Part shown: in pieces, positions 10,164 to 19,657 of the stretch
Layout of the letters: the number at the start of each line of letters is the position of its first letter
Numbering within the stretch: position 1 is the stretch's first letter
Source: an uncultured SAR86 cluster bacterium
GTDB taxonomy: Bacteria; Pseudomonadota; Gammaproteobacteria; Magnimaribacterales; D2472
Reading direction: 5' to 3'
Assembly (NCBI GenBank): GCA_902631785.1
Contig: CACOZT010000001.1
Coordinates: forward strand, 196,741 to 260,740
Length of the DNA: 64,000 nt
Notes under the pieces: generated by a model
What the model was told of the DNA's origin: nothing
What the model saw: the letters and a program-made list of their open reading frames with translations, nothing else
The model's database searches: none
Made by a program: the position numbers and the translations under genes

Positions 10164-11119
10164 TGTCAACTGATTCGTCTTTAACTAGCTTAGAACTTCA
10201 ACCTTCCGACGCAAACGTTATGGTTAGATTTGTTGGCGAACTTAACGAAAATCTAAAATTCGTAGAAAAAACTTTTAACGTAAAAATTTTTCAAAACGGT
10301 AATAATCTTAAAATTCAAGGAAATAAGAAAGATGTAGATTTGTCTGCTGATGCCTTGAAAAAGTTATATGAAGCGGCAGGTCAAGGAATTGAGATTAACA
10401 GTGAAACACTTAATTTGTGTATTCAGGAGTCAGACAAAAGCATGAGTAATGTTATTAAGATTAAAACTCCTAAAAAAAGTGTAATGCCAAGGGGAAAAAA
10501 TCAAAAAAAATATATTGAAAATATTTTAAATAACGAAATAAATTTTGGTATTGGTCCTGCAGGAACAGGTAAAACATACTTAGCTGTTGCCACAGCAGTT
10601 GATTATCTTTTGAATGAAAAAGTTGAGAGAATTATTCTTATAAGACCTGCAGTAGAAGCTGGTGAAAAACTTGGTTTTCTTCCTGGAGATCTTTCACAAA
10701 AGGTTGATCCATACTTACGCCCTCTTTACGATGCTTTATATGAAATGCTTGGAGTTGAAAAAACTGAAAAGCTTCTTGAAAGAGGTATCGTTGAAATAGC
10801 TCCTTTAGCATATATGAGGGGAAGAACTCTAAATAATTCTTTTATCATCGTTGATGAAAGTCAAAATACAACTAAAGAACAAATGAAGATGGTATTAACT
10901 AGAATGGGCTTCGGCTCTTATCTTGTAATTAATGGTGATCTAACTCAAATAGATTTACCAAAAAATATTAAGTCTGGATTGTCAGATGCAATAGAGATTC
11001 TAAAAGACACTGATGGTATTGGCTTCACTAATTTTTCATCATCAGACGTGATAAGACACCCTTTAGTTAAAAAAATTATTGATGCATATAAATATTTCGA
11101 GGATAAGTTAGGTTTGTAG
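10163..11119 (+). CDS. ybeZ: PhoH-like ATPase
   Basis: GIGPAGTGKTYLAVA Walker A, RPAVEAGEKLGFLPGDL, FIIVDESQNTT; in miaB-ybeZ-ybeY-ybeX-lnt cluster. Confidence 0.95.
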   Translation: MSTDSSLTSLELQPSDANVMVRFVGELNENLKFVEKTFNVKIFQNGNNLKIQGNKKDVDLSADALKKLYEAAGQGIEINSETLNLCIQESDKSMSNVIKIKTPKKSVMPRGKNQKKYIENILNNEINFGIGPAGTGKTYLAVATAVDYLLNEKVERIILIRPAVEAGEKLGFLPGDLSQKVDPYLRPLYDALYEMLGVEKTEKLLERGIVEIAPLAYMRGRTLNNSFIIVDESQNTTKEQMKMVLTRMGFGSYLVINGDLTQIDLPKNIKSGLSDAIEILKDTDGIGFTNFSSSDVIRHPLVKKIIDAYKYFEDKLGL

Positions 11120-11566
11120 GTGAGCATTCATATTTCGTCATCAAAAAATTTTTCGATTTCAACTAAACTTGAAACAAAACTCAATGAAGTCTTCTCATTA
11201 ATTTGTAAGGAAGAGAAATTGTCTAATTGTTCAGTTAATTTAAAAATCTTAGATAACAATGAAATGCAACATCTAAATAACAGATATAGAGATAAGGATT
11301 TACCTACAAACGTTCTATCATTTGCAAACGAAGATATTTCAAAATCAATTACAGGAGATTTAGGAGATATAGCAATAAGTTATGAGTATGTTGAAGAAGA
11401 ATCTAATGAACAAGGTAAAAAATTTGATGATCATTTAATTCACATGTTAATTCATGGCGTATATCATATATTAGGGTTTGATCATGAAAATGATGAAATG
11501 GCCGAATTAATGGAAAATAAAGAAATACAATTACTAAAAAAAATTAACATCAATAATCCATATTAA
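11120..11566 (+). CDS. ybeY: rRNA maturation RNase YbeY
   Basis: NRYRDKDLPTNVLSF, GDIAIS, HMLIHGVYHILGFDHEND zinc motif. Confidence 0.95.
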   Translation: MSIHISSSKNFSISTKLETKLNEVFSLICKEEKLSNCSVNLKILDNNEMQHLNNRYRDKDLPTNVLSFANEDISKSITGDLGDIAISYEYVEEESNEQGKKFDDHLIHMLIHGVYHILGFDHENDEMAELMENKEIQLLKKININNPY

Positions 11567-12420
11567 TGAACGAAAAACTTAATCAAGAAGAAAATAAGCC
11601 TCCGTCGGGCATCATAGAAAAACTAAAGAAATACTTTAGAAATCCTTTTTTCATAAAGACTCAAAGTGTCTCTGAAGTAACAGATTTCTTAAAAGATGCT
11701 GTTGATCAAAAAATTATTGATAAGGAAGCAGAATCAATTGCAAGTAAAGCAATTCGTTTGGGAGATATAACTGTTAAAGAAATCATGATTCCAAAAGTTG
11801 ATATGGTAACAATACAAGTTAAAGACGATACTGATGAAATAATAAGAAGGATTATAGAATCTGGCCACTCAAGATACCCTGTTTTAGGTGAAGAGAGGAA
11901 TGATGTTGCAGGAATCTTATTAGCTAAGGACATTCTACCCAAATTGTTCAAAGGATCTTCTGATTTTGACATAAATGAAATGTTACGAGATCCCAATATT
12001 GTGCCTGAATCAAAAAAAGCAGATTCATTGCTTGAAGAATTTAAACAAGACAGATCTCATTTGGCTGTAGTCATTGATGAATATGGAGAAATATGCGGGC
12101 TTATAACAATTGAAGACATATTGGAAGAATTAGTTGGTGAGATAGAAGATGAGCATGACATTGATGAGCAGGAAATCATAGAAGTTTCAACGAATAAATA
12201 TAACGTAGATGCAAAAATTGAAATAGAAGAGTTTATTAGTTTCTTTGAACTTGAATTAGATCCGCTATCTATTGATGCAGAAACTTTGGGTGGCCTATTT
12301 ATTTCAGAATTTGGTGTATTGCCAAAAGTTGGAGATAAAATTCAATTAGAAAACATTTCAATCAAAGTTTCTGATACCGACAATAGAAGAATTAAGAAGT
12401 TTATTGTTTCTATAACTTGA
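11566..12420 (+). CDS. ybeX: CorC/YbeX HlyC/CorC-family protein with CBS pair
   Basis: VKEIMIPKVDMV, VVIDEYGEICGLITIEDILEELVGEIEDEHD; cluster context. Confidence 0.93.
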   Translation: MNEKLNQEENKPPSGIIEKLKKYFRNPFFIKTQSVSEVTDFLKDAVDQKIIDKEAESIASKAIRLGDITVKEIMIPKVDMVTIQVKDDTDEIIRRIIESGHSRYPVLGEERNDVAGILLAKDILPKLFKGSSDFDINEMLRDPNIVPESKKADSLLEEFKQDRSHLAVVIDEYGEICGLITIEDILEELVGEIEDEHDIDEQEIIEVSTNKYNVDAKIEIEEFISFFELELDPLSIDAETLGGLFISEFGVLPKVGDKIQLENISIKVSDTDNRRIKKFIVSIT

Positions 12421-13880
12421 TGAAAATAATAAATTTTGTTGTCCCAACTTTATTTGGTTCAATTGGAATCCTTGCCTTTGCACCCTTTTCAATTAAATTC
12501 TTAATTTTTATATCATATGGATATCTTATTCGATTACTAATATCAAATGATAGCGCAATCTTTTGGAAAGTTTTCTGCTGGGGATTGGGTCATTGGGGCT
12601 TTGGTATGTCATGGATAATAGTAAGTGTTTACTATTATGGAGAAACAACAATAGCAATATCTTCTATGATTTACATATTGCTTACAATCATACTGACTTT
12701 AGTATTTACAGCTCCCCTTTTGATACTTAAACATAGTTTAAAAGCTTCTAAAGTAAGTAGTAATTTTTTTAAAGTTATTTTTATTTCTTCGATATTTATT
12801 ATCAGTGAATTTAGCAGATATTTTTTATTAAACGGAGTTCCTTGGCTTATACCAGGCAACATATTTCTAAACACAATTACACAAAACATTTATCCATTTT
12901 TTGGCGTAACTTCAGCTTCTTTTTTAATTTATTTTGTATGCTCTTTCATTGTTGTCTTCTTCGGCAAAAAAATATCTTATTTATCAATAATTATTATTCT
13001 TATTTCGTTATTTCCATACAATCCTAAAGAAGACATTCCAAATGATTTACAAGTATCAATTATTCAGCCTGCATCAAATCCATTCTTAAAATATGAAGAT
13101 AATTATTTCCTAAAAATAGAAAACAATCTTTATGAGCTTTTAAATCAGACCTCTGATGAAAGTCAGCTGATAGTATTACCCGAAGCCGAATTACCATATG
13201 CTCAAAAAAGCAAAAGGTTTGCGGAGTTTTTAAAAGGTACTGGATTATCTGAGAAAATTATTCTTGGATCATGGAAATACGAAGAATCTGAATTATATAA
13301 TTCAATATACAGTCCAAAATATGATGAATCATATAAAAAGATACATTTAGTTCCTTTTGGCGAGTATATCCCATTCATAGAAGGCTTAAGAGGAATTATT
13401 GGTTTTTTTGACTTACCTATGTCTAATGTCTCTCAAGGTAACAGAAATCAAGACAATATTAGGGTATTGAATAACATTAAGATTTCAACACCAATTTGTT
13501 TTGATGTTGCATTCCCGAACACTGTTAGAAAAATGAACATAAGTTCACTTTTAATGGTTAACGTTTCAAATGATACGTGGTTTGGCAATTCCATTGGTCC
13601 ATATCATCACTTAAGTATAGCTAGGGTCAGAGCTATAGAAAATAATAGATATACTATTAGATCTACAAATGACGGAATATCTGCAATTATTTCCAATAAT
13701 GGGACTATTGTCTCTTTAATTGAAAAGGGCAAATCTGGAATACTTGAAAGTAATGTCAAATTTATCTCAAAAAGAACTTTCTACTCCAAAATAGGGTATC
13801 TATTTTTTATATCTTTATCGTTTATAATTGTCTTAATACCTTTTTTAAAGATTCTATGGAAAAAAGTTTTAAAATCTTAG
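12417..13880 (+). CDS. lnt: Apolipoprotein N-acyltransferase
   Basis: N-terminal TM domain + nitrilase fold: VLPEAELPY, KIHLVPFGEYIPF, CFDVAFP, NVSNDTWFGNSIGPYHHL. Confidence 0.93.
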   Translation: MMKIINFVVPTLFGSIGILAFAPFSIKFLIFISYGYLIRLLISNDSAIFWKVFCWGLGHWGFGMSWIIVSVYYYGETTIAISSMIYILLTIILTLVFTAPLLILKHSLKASKVSSNFFKVIFISSIFIISEFSRYFLLNGVPWLIPGNIFLNTITQNIYPFFGVTSASFLIYFVCSFIVVFFGKKISYLSIIIILISLFPYNPKEDIPNDLQVSIIQPASNPFLKYEDNYFLKIENNLYELLNQTSDESQLIVLPEAELPYAQKSKRFAEFLKGTGLSEKIILGSWKYEESELYNSIYSPKYDESYKKIHLVPFGEYIPFIEGLRGIIGFFDLPMSNVSQGNRNQDNIRVLNNIKISTPICFDVAFPNTVRKMNISSLLMVNVSNDTWFGNSIGPYHHLSIARVRAIENNRYTIRSTNDGISAIISNNGTIVSLIEKGKSGILESNVKFISKRTFYSKIGYLFFISLSFIIVLIPFLKILWKKVLKS

Positions 13881-14416
13881 CTTATTTATTTTATTTCATT
13901 TTTGCATCTGTAGATTTATCAAGCAAGGATGCCCTAAGTAGTTCAATTATAGTAGATATATCTGAGCAAAGACTTTATTTGATGAATGATAATAATCTAA
14001 TTCAAAGTTTCCCTGTTTCTACTTCAAAATTCGGTGAAGGTCAGATAGAAAACTCATATAAAACACCCCTGGGTTATCATGAAATAAAAGAGAAAATAGG
14101 CCATAATGCTCCAATAAATACAATATTTACTGCAAGAGTTAATACACAAAAGAAGGCGAAAATTCAAAAAGATCCAGATAATACCGATGATGACTTTGTC
14201 ACATCCAGAATTCTTTGGCTAGATGGGCTTGAGGAGGGCATAAATAGAGGCCCTGGAGTAGATTCTTACAATAGATATATCTATATACATGGCACACATG
14301 AAGAGGGCTTAATCGGTCAAAAAGCCTCACATGGATGCATTAGAATGTTCAACAACGATGTTATAGAACTCTTTGAGATAGTCAAAGAAGGGACAAAAGT
14401 CTATATTAGGGCATAA
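13856..14416 (+). CDS. L,D-transpeptidase (YkuD domain)
   Basis: IVDISEQRLYL, YIHGTHEEGLIGQKASHGCIRMFNNDVIELF (HxxS-SHGCIR). Confidence 0.9.
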   Translation: MEKSFKILAYLFYFIFASVDLSSKDALSSSIIVDISEQRLYLMNDNNLIQSFPVSTSKFGEGQIENSYKTPLGYHEIKEKIGHNAPINTIFTARVNTQKKAKIQKDPDNTDDDFVTSRILWLDGLEEGINRGPGVDSYNRYIYIHGTHEEGLIGQKASHGCIRMFNNDVIELFEIVKEGTKVYIRA

Positions 14417-14449
14417 AAGCCTTGTTACATAGGATATTTATCGTTAACG

Positions 14450-16603
14450 TTAAAAGTTATTTGCAACAGAGGACATCTCAAAACCTAGTTTCTCTTTTCT
14501 ATCCTCTTTTTGTGGAGCTTCGCCAAGTTTTCCACCTTCCTGTGCAAGTTTAACTAACATCTCACTAGGCTTATAGACATCATTACCTGTAATTTCTCTA
14601 TACTTTTCAAGTTTTTCAATTACAGTATCAAGACCCATTGCATTTGCATGGTGCATAGGACCGCCGCGCCAAATTGGAAATCCATAGCCATTTATATAAA
14701 CGACATCTATGTCTGCTGCTCTTTGAGCGACACCTTCAGATAAAATATCCGCACCTTCGTTAATAAGAGCTAATATGCATCTATCAACAATCTCTTCATC
14801 AGAAATATCTCTTCTAGTGAATCCATTTTCTGCTGAAATTTTTTCATAGGTAGCTTCGTTTTCTGGAGCGGGATTTGGTGCGCGAGAGCCTTCTGAATAA
14901 TTATAGTAACCAGCTCCGCTTTTTTGACCATATCTATCTTGCTCACACAATTCATCTCCAATTTTTGCATGAAGAGGGGATTCTTTGCCACCCAACTTCC
15001 TAGCTCTCCAACCAAGATCTAATCCAACAAGATCCATCATTCTAAATGGACCCATATTTAGACCAAATGATTCCAGCGCTTGATCTATCTGATGAGGCAA
15101 TGCTCCCTCAAGAAGCAACATGTTTGCTTGAGCGGTATAACCAAATAGCATTCTGTTTCCAATAAAGCCAGGCGCATTTAATGATACAACTGCTGCCTTT
15201 TTTAGTTTCTTACCAACTGCCATAATAGTTGCTAATGTTTCATCTGAAGTTTGTTCTCCACGAACAACTTCAAGTAGCCTCATTATATTAGCTGGACTAA
15301 AAAAGTGAGTACCTACTACTAATTCAGGCCGTTTAGTTACTGATGCTATAGAGTCTATGTCTAAACCAGAAGTATTACTAGCTAGAATAGCTCCATCTTT
15401 AACATGTTCATCTAATGACTTAAAAATCTCGTGTTTTAGTTCTAGATTTTCATAAACTGCTTCAATTACAATATCGCAGTCAGCAACATCTTTGTAATCT
15501 AAACTAGATGAAACTAAACCAAATACCGCATCCTTTTGTTCAGGCGAGAGACGACCTTTATTAACCATAAAATCATAATTTTTTTCAATTACAGACACAC
15601 CTCTTTTAAGATTTTCTTCATCCTGATCGATTATATGAACTGGTATGCCAGCATTTGCAAAGCACATAGCAATTCCACCGCCCATTGTTCCGGATCCAAT
15701 AATGCCAGCTTTTTTGATATCCATAACTTTAGTGTCTTTTGGAACATCAGAAATTTTGGAAGCTGCTCTCTCACCAAAGAAGATATGAATCATTGCTTCT
15801 CTTTGAGGATGCATCAAACATTCAAGAAAGTATTCTCCTTCTTTCTTTAGCCCCTCATCAAAATCATCAATATTAATTGCTGCTTCAACGCACTTTATAA
15901 TTTGTCCGGGTGCAAATTGACCTTTTCTCCCCTTTGATGCCATTGCTTGTGCTTCAAGAAGGACTTTATCATCACCACGAGCCTCTATCATTTTTGAGTT
16001 TAGATCTCTTACTTTTGGATGATTTTCAGAACTGTTAGCTTTTTCTTTAACAAATTCTATTGATTCAGCTACAACATCTTCGGAAATACCATCAATTATT
16101 CCCATATCCAGCGCTTTCTTTGCAGGTACATGCGTACCAGTAAGCATCATTTTTAGTGCTTCAGAAGGGCCAGCTAGCCTTGGAAGTCTTTGAGTACCCC
16201 CTCCACCAGGTAAAAGGCCTAAATTAACCTCTGGAAGTCCAACAAAGGCATTTTTATCAGCAATTCTGTAATTACAACATAAAGCTGTTTCAAGGCCTCC
16301 ACCGAGAGCTATACCATTTATGGCAGCGACAACCGGCTTACTGCAATGTTCTAGTTTTTGAAATACCTCATTTAGGCTTACACCCTCAACGTTTCCGCCA
16401 AATTCAGATATATCAGCTCCAGCTATAAAAGCTCTACCATTTCCTGTTAAAACAACACCTACAACAGAATCGTCATCTTCTGCTTTAATGAGCGAATCAT
16501 GCAAGCCTGTTCTAACACCATCGCTTAGAGGATTAACAGGGGGGTTATCCACAGTGAGTAGGGCAACACCATCTTTTACTTCATATATAACTGTACCTTT
16601 CAA
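14450..16603 (-). CDS. Fused enoyl-CoA hydratase / 3-hydroxyacyl-CoA dehydrogenase (FadB/FadJ-like)
   Basis: NGIALGGGLETALCCNYRIA hydratase motif; IIGSGTMGGGIAMCFANAGIPV Rossmann; THFFSPANIMRLLEVV. Confidence 0.94.
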   Translation of the reverse strand: MKGTVIYEVKDGVALLTVDNPPVNPLSDGVRTGLHDSLIKAEDDDSVVGVVLTGNGRAFIAGADISEFGGNVEGVSLNEVFQKLEHCSKPVVAAINGIALGGGLETALCCNYRIADKNAFVGLPEVNLGLLPGGGGTQRLPRLAGPSEALKMMLTGTHVPAKKALDMGIIDGISEDVVAESIEFVKEKANSSENHPKVRDLNSKMIEARGDDKVLLEAQAMASKGRKGQFAPGQIIKCVEAAINIDDFDEGLKKEGEYFLECLMHPQREAMIHIFFGERAASKISDVPKDTKVMDIKKAGIIGSGTMGGGIAMCFANAGIPVHIIDQDEENLKRGVSVIEKNYDFMVNKGRLSPEQKDAVFGLVSSSLDYKDVADCDIVIEAVYENLELKHEIFKSLDEHVKDGAILASNTSGLDIDSIASVTKRPELVVGTHFFSPANIMRLLEVVRGEQTSDETLATIMAVGKKLKKAAVVSLNAPGFIGNRMLFGYTAQANMLLLEGALPHQIDQALESFGLNMGPFRMMDLVGLDLGWRARKLGGKESPLHAKIGDELCEQDRYGQKSGAGYYNYSEGSRAPNPAPENEATYEKISAENGFTRRDISDEEIVDRCILALINEGADILSEGVAQRAADIDVVYINGYGFPIWRGGPMHHANAMGLDTVIEKLEKYREITGNDVYKPSEMLVKLAQEGGKLGEAPQKEDRKEKLGFEMSSVANNF

Positions 16604-16672
16604 GATATTTCTCCTAAAAATTCTAAAAAATCATTATACATAAAAAAAACATAATATATTTTATAAATAATA

Positions 16673-16700
16673 TTGATAATTAATTATAAATAGTTATAAT
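16673..16700 (+). promoter_or_regulatory. Predicted sigma70 promoter (TTGATA-N16-TATAAT)
   Basis: TTGATA at 16673-16678, TATAAT at 16695-16700, 16-bp spacer. Confidence 0.6.
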
Positions 16701-16706
16701 AATACA

Positions 16707-16782
16707 TGTCAGCACTCCTCTCCCCTATTATATTTTGCTGACACTCTGGAATCATGGAGGGCTCAGTCCCTCCATCTCTTTT
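16707..16782 (+). ncRNA. Candidate small RNA (stem-loop with pyrimidine-rich loop plus intrinsic-terminator hairpin)
   Basis: TGTCAGCA (16707-16714) / TGCTGACA (16736-16743) perfect 8-bp stem; ATGGAGGG (16754-16761) / CCCTCCAT (16768-16775) hairpin followed by CTCTTTT; promoter immediately upstream. Confidence 0.5.
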
Positions 16783-16797
16783 AAAAGGTTGAAGTTT

Positions 16798-16884
16798 ATG
16801 AACAAATATAGAGATAACATAGAAATTATATTTTTAGTTACTATTTTCATTTCTTCTCTTTCTGCAATAACTCCAATAACATAG
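16798..16884 (+). CDS. Possible 28-aa single-TM peptide
   Basis: ATG ORF MNKYRDNIEIIFLVTIFISSLSAITPIT*; weak ribosome-binding site; may be spurious. Confidence 0.2.
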   Translation: MNKYRDNIEIIFLVTIFISSLSAITPIT

Positions 16885-16898
16885 GTTAAAATATACTA

Positions 16899-17423
16899 AT
16901 GAAAAAGATTGCACCTCTTTTACTATTGCTTGTGTCCTTTTATACAGAGGCCTGCTCGGATTTACTTAATACTGAAATGAGAGTTTTGGATTCAAGTGAA
17001 AAAGTTAATCTTTGCCAATATACCGATCAAGTTGTCCTAGTTGTAAACGTTGCTAGTAGATGTGGCTACACATATCAATATTCTTCTCTTCAAAAACTTT
17101 ATGAAGATTATAAAGATAACGGATTTGTTGTTCTCGGAGTACCTTCAAGAGATTTTATGCAGGAATATTCTGATGAAGGTGACGTTGCTGAATTTTGTTC
17201 TACTGAATATGGAGTAGACTTTCCTATGTTCGCAACTTCAAAAGTTAGAGGAACTAAAGCAAATCCTCTATATAAAAAATTAATAGCACAAAGTGGAGTT
17301 TCGCCTTCTTGGAACTTTAATAAATATCTAGTCTCAAGAGAAGGTAAGGTCATTTCTACATTTGGATCAAGGGTAAAACCTGATTCTCCAGAGCTAATAT
17401 CTAAAATAGAAGAACTTCTATAA
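16899..17423 (+). CDS. Glutathione peroxidase family protein (Cys type, signal peptide)
   Basis: VNVASRCGYTYQYSSLQKLYEDYKDNGFVVLGVP; PSWNFNKYLV; N-terminal hydrophobic signal. Confidence 0.88.
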   Translation: MKKIAPLLLLLVSFYTEACSDLLNTEMRVLDSSEKVNLCQYTDQVVLVVNVASRCGYTYQYSSLQKLYEDYKDNGFVVLGVPSRDFMQEYSDEGDVAEFCSTEYGVDFPMFATSKVRGTKANPLYKKLIAQSGVSPSWNFNKYLVSREGKVISTFGSRVKPDSPELISKIEELL

Positions 17424-17426
17424 TTT

Positions 17427-18065
17427 TTAATCAGATACTAGGACGACATTTGGCTTGTTAAAAGCAAAAATCCCGTTATCAACAACACCCGGCATATTAT
17501 TTAATAGTATTTCTAAAGCTTCAGGTTCACTGATATCCATTTCCTTCACATCAATAATTTGATTTCCTTGATCAGTGATAAAACCATCTCTATAGATTGG
17601 CTTACCACCAAGCGCAACGATTTTTCTTGCTACAGAACTTCTTGCTTCTGGTATAACTTCAATCGGAAGAGGGAAGGCACCAAGCCTTTCAACCAATTTA
17701 GTTTTATCAACAATACATACAAACTCTTGTGAAGCTGCTGCTACTATCTTCTCTCTAGTATGAGCTCCGCCACCACCTTTAATTAGGAAATTACTTGGCG
17801 ATACTTCATCTGCACCATCAATATAAAAATCAATTTGATTAACATCATTTAAACTAAAAACTTCGATATTTTTCTTCTTGAGAATTTCCGAAGAAGCATC
17901 CGAGCTTGATACAGCTCCTCGAAAAAGATTTTTATATGGATCTAATTCTTCAATGAAGAAGTTTACTGTCGAGCCAGTTCCAATACCTAAAATAGTTTCT
18001 TTTGAAAGTTTTTTTTCGATATAATCAATTGCTTTTTTAGCAACACTTATCTTTGCGGCGCTCAT
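17427..18065 (-). CDS. rpiA: Ribose-5-phosphate isomerase A
   Basis: GIGTGSTVNFFI, DGADEV, IKGGGGAHTREKIVA; start at internal Met (MSAAKIS), ORF extends to 18080. Confidence 0.96.
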   Translation of the reverse strand: MSAAKISVAKKAIDYIEKKLSKETILGIGTGSTVNFFIEELDPYKNLFRGAVSSSDASSEILKKKNIEVFSLNDVNQIDFYIDGADEVSPSNFLIKGGGGAHTREKIVAAASQEFVCIVDKTKLVERLGAFPLPIEVIPEARSSVARKIVALGGKPIYRDGFITDQGNQIIDVKEMDISEPEALEILLNNMPGVVDNGIFAFNKPNVVLVSD

Positions 18066-18104
18066 ACAGTTATAATACAAGAAAATTTCAAAACGTGATT
18101 TAAA

Positions 18105-19655
18105 TTGAGACTTAAAATTAAAAAAACAGGAAATTATAGGAACTCTAAAAAGTACCTTAAGATGATTAATGATGCTTCAGTCTATGATGTTTCAATTAAT
18201 TCACCTACAACCTATGCCGCAAACCTGTCGATGAAAGAGGGCAATGAAATATATTTAAAAAGAGAAGACTTGCAGCCTATTTTTTCTTTTAAAAATAGGG
18301 GAGCTTTTAACAAAATTTACAACTTATCTGATGAAAAAAAATCGCGCGGGATAATTGCAGCATCTGCAGGGAATCATGCACAAGGCGTTGCATTGGCTTG
18401 CAAAAAGCTCAAGATTAAATGCGTAATTGTAATGCCAGTTACGGCACCAGAAAATAAATTAAATGCAGTTAAAAGACTAGGAGCAAAAATAATATTGCAT
18501 GGTGAAAATTTAGGGGATGCTCTTTCACACGCTGACAAAATAAATAAGAAACATAAATATACTTTTGTTCACCCCTTTGATGATCCTTTTACTATCGCAG
18601 GACAGGGTACCGTAGGCAGGGAAATACTTGAGGACGAGATTGATTATGATGCTGTTTTCGTTCCAGTCGGAGGGGGAGGACTTTTAGCCGGTATATCTGC
18701 ATGGATAAGACAGAATAAAAAGAAAATTAAAATAATCGGTGTTGAAGTTAATGATTCTGCATGCCTTACAGAAGCATTAATACAGAATAAGAGGGTCTAT
18801 CTTAAAAAGGTTGGATTATTCGCTGACGGAGTTGCTGTATCTCAAGTTGGTAAGAATAATCTAGATGTCATAAAAGAGTGCGTAGATGAGGTAATGACAG
18901 TTAACATCGATGAGGTCTGCGCTGCAGTAAAGGATATTTTTGAAGATACCAGAGTTTTATCAGAGCCATCAGGTGCTGTCGCCTTAGCAGGACTAAAAAG
19001 TTACTCAAGAAGAATGAAAAATAAAAATTTACTTGCAGTAAGCTCAGGTGCAAATGTTAACTTTCAAAAACTTGGATTTATTGTTGAAAGATCTGAAATT
19101 GGTGAAAATCGAGAAAAAATTCTCAGCATAAAGATTCCTGAGGAACCAGGAAGCTTCTTGAAGCTTGCAAAGGCCATTGGAAAATTACCTGTTACGGAAT
19201 TTAATTATAGAAAGTCGGACAATAACGACGCATATATTTTGGTTGGAATAAGAACTCAATCAGAAGATAGTTTTGAAAAACTAAAAACAAAACTTAAAAA
19301 ACTTAAATATAAGTTTAGCGACTATACCTCCAATGAAATTTCAAATGATCACTTAAGGCATATGGTTGGTGGTAGAGGAGGTCAATCAGACATATCTGAA
19401 AAGAATGAAAGAATTTTTAATGGTGAATTTCCTGAAAAGCCAGGAGCATTGTTAGAGTTCCTAGAAAATTTCGGAAATAAATGGAATATCTCATTGTTTC
19501 ATTATAGGAATATTGGATCTGCTTATGGAAACATCCTCATAGGAATTGAGGATACACATAAAAATAAGTCAGCACTTTTAAAACATTTAGACAAATGTGG
19601 AACAGCCTTTAAAGAGGAGAGCAACAACAAGGCTTATTTAGATTTTTTAAAGTAA
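18105..19655 (+). CDS. ilvA: Threonine ammonia-lyase, biosynthetic (threonine dehydratase)
   Basis: LKREDLQPIFSFKNRGAFNK PLP-lysine motif, SAGNHAQGVA, VGGGGLLAG; two C-terminal ACT-like domains; TTG start or internal ATG at 18162. Confidence 0.94.
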   Translation: MRLKIKKTGNYRNSKKYLKMINDASVYDVSINSPTTYAANLSMKEGNEIYLKREDLQPIFSFKNRGAFNKIYNLSDEKKSRGIIAASAGNHAQGVALACKKLKIKCVIVMPVTAPENKLNAVKRLGAKIILHGENLGDALSHADKINKKHKYTFVHPFDDPFTIAGQGTVGREILEDEIDYDAVFVPVGGGGLLAGISAWIRQNKKKIKIIGVEVNDSACLTEALIQNKRVYLKKVGLFADGVAVSQVGKNNLDVIKECVDEVMTVNIDEVCAAVKDIFEDTRVLSEPSGAVALAGLKSYSRRMKNKNLLAVSSGANVNFQKLGFIVERSEIGENREKILSIKIPEEPGSFLKLAKAIGKLPVTEFNYRKSDNNDAYILVGIRTQSEDSFEKLKTKLKKLKYKFSDYTSNEISNDHLRHMVGGRGGQSDISEKNERIFNGEFPEKPGALLEFLENFGNKWNISLFHYRNIGSAYGNILIGIEDTHKNKSALLKHLDKCGTAFKEESNNKAYLDFLK

Positions 19656-19657
19656 AT

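Noticed and set aside
13856-13880. lnt/L,D-transpeptidase 25-bp overlap as possible gene fusion or frameshift
   Set aside because: Both proteins have intact, complete domains; ordinary gene overlap in a compact genome.
14417-14449. Palindrome cgttaacg between the L,D-transpeptidase and fadB-like genes as a terminator or operator
   Set aside because: Short, no stable stem and no U-tract; convergent-gene spacer only 33 bp.
16899-17423. Selenocysteine glutathione peroxidase
   Set aside because: Active-site residue is Cys (SRCGYT), with no in-frame TGA.
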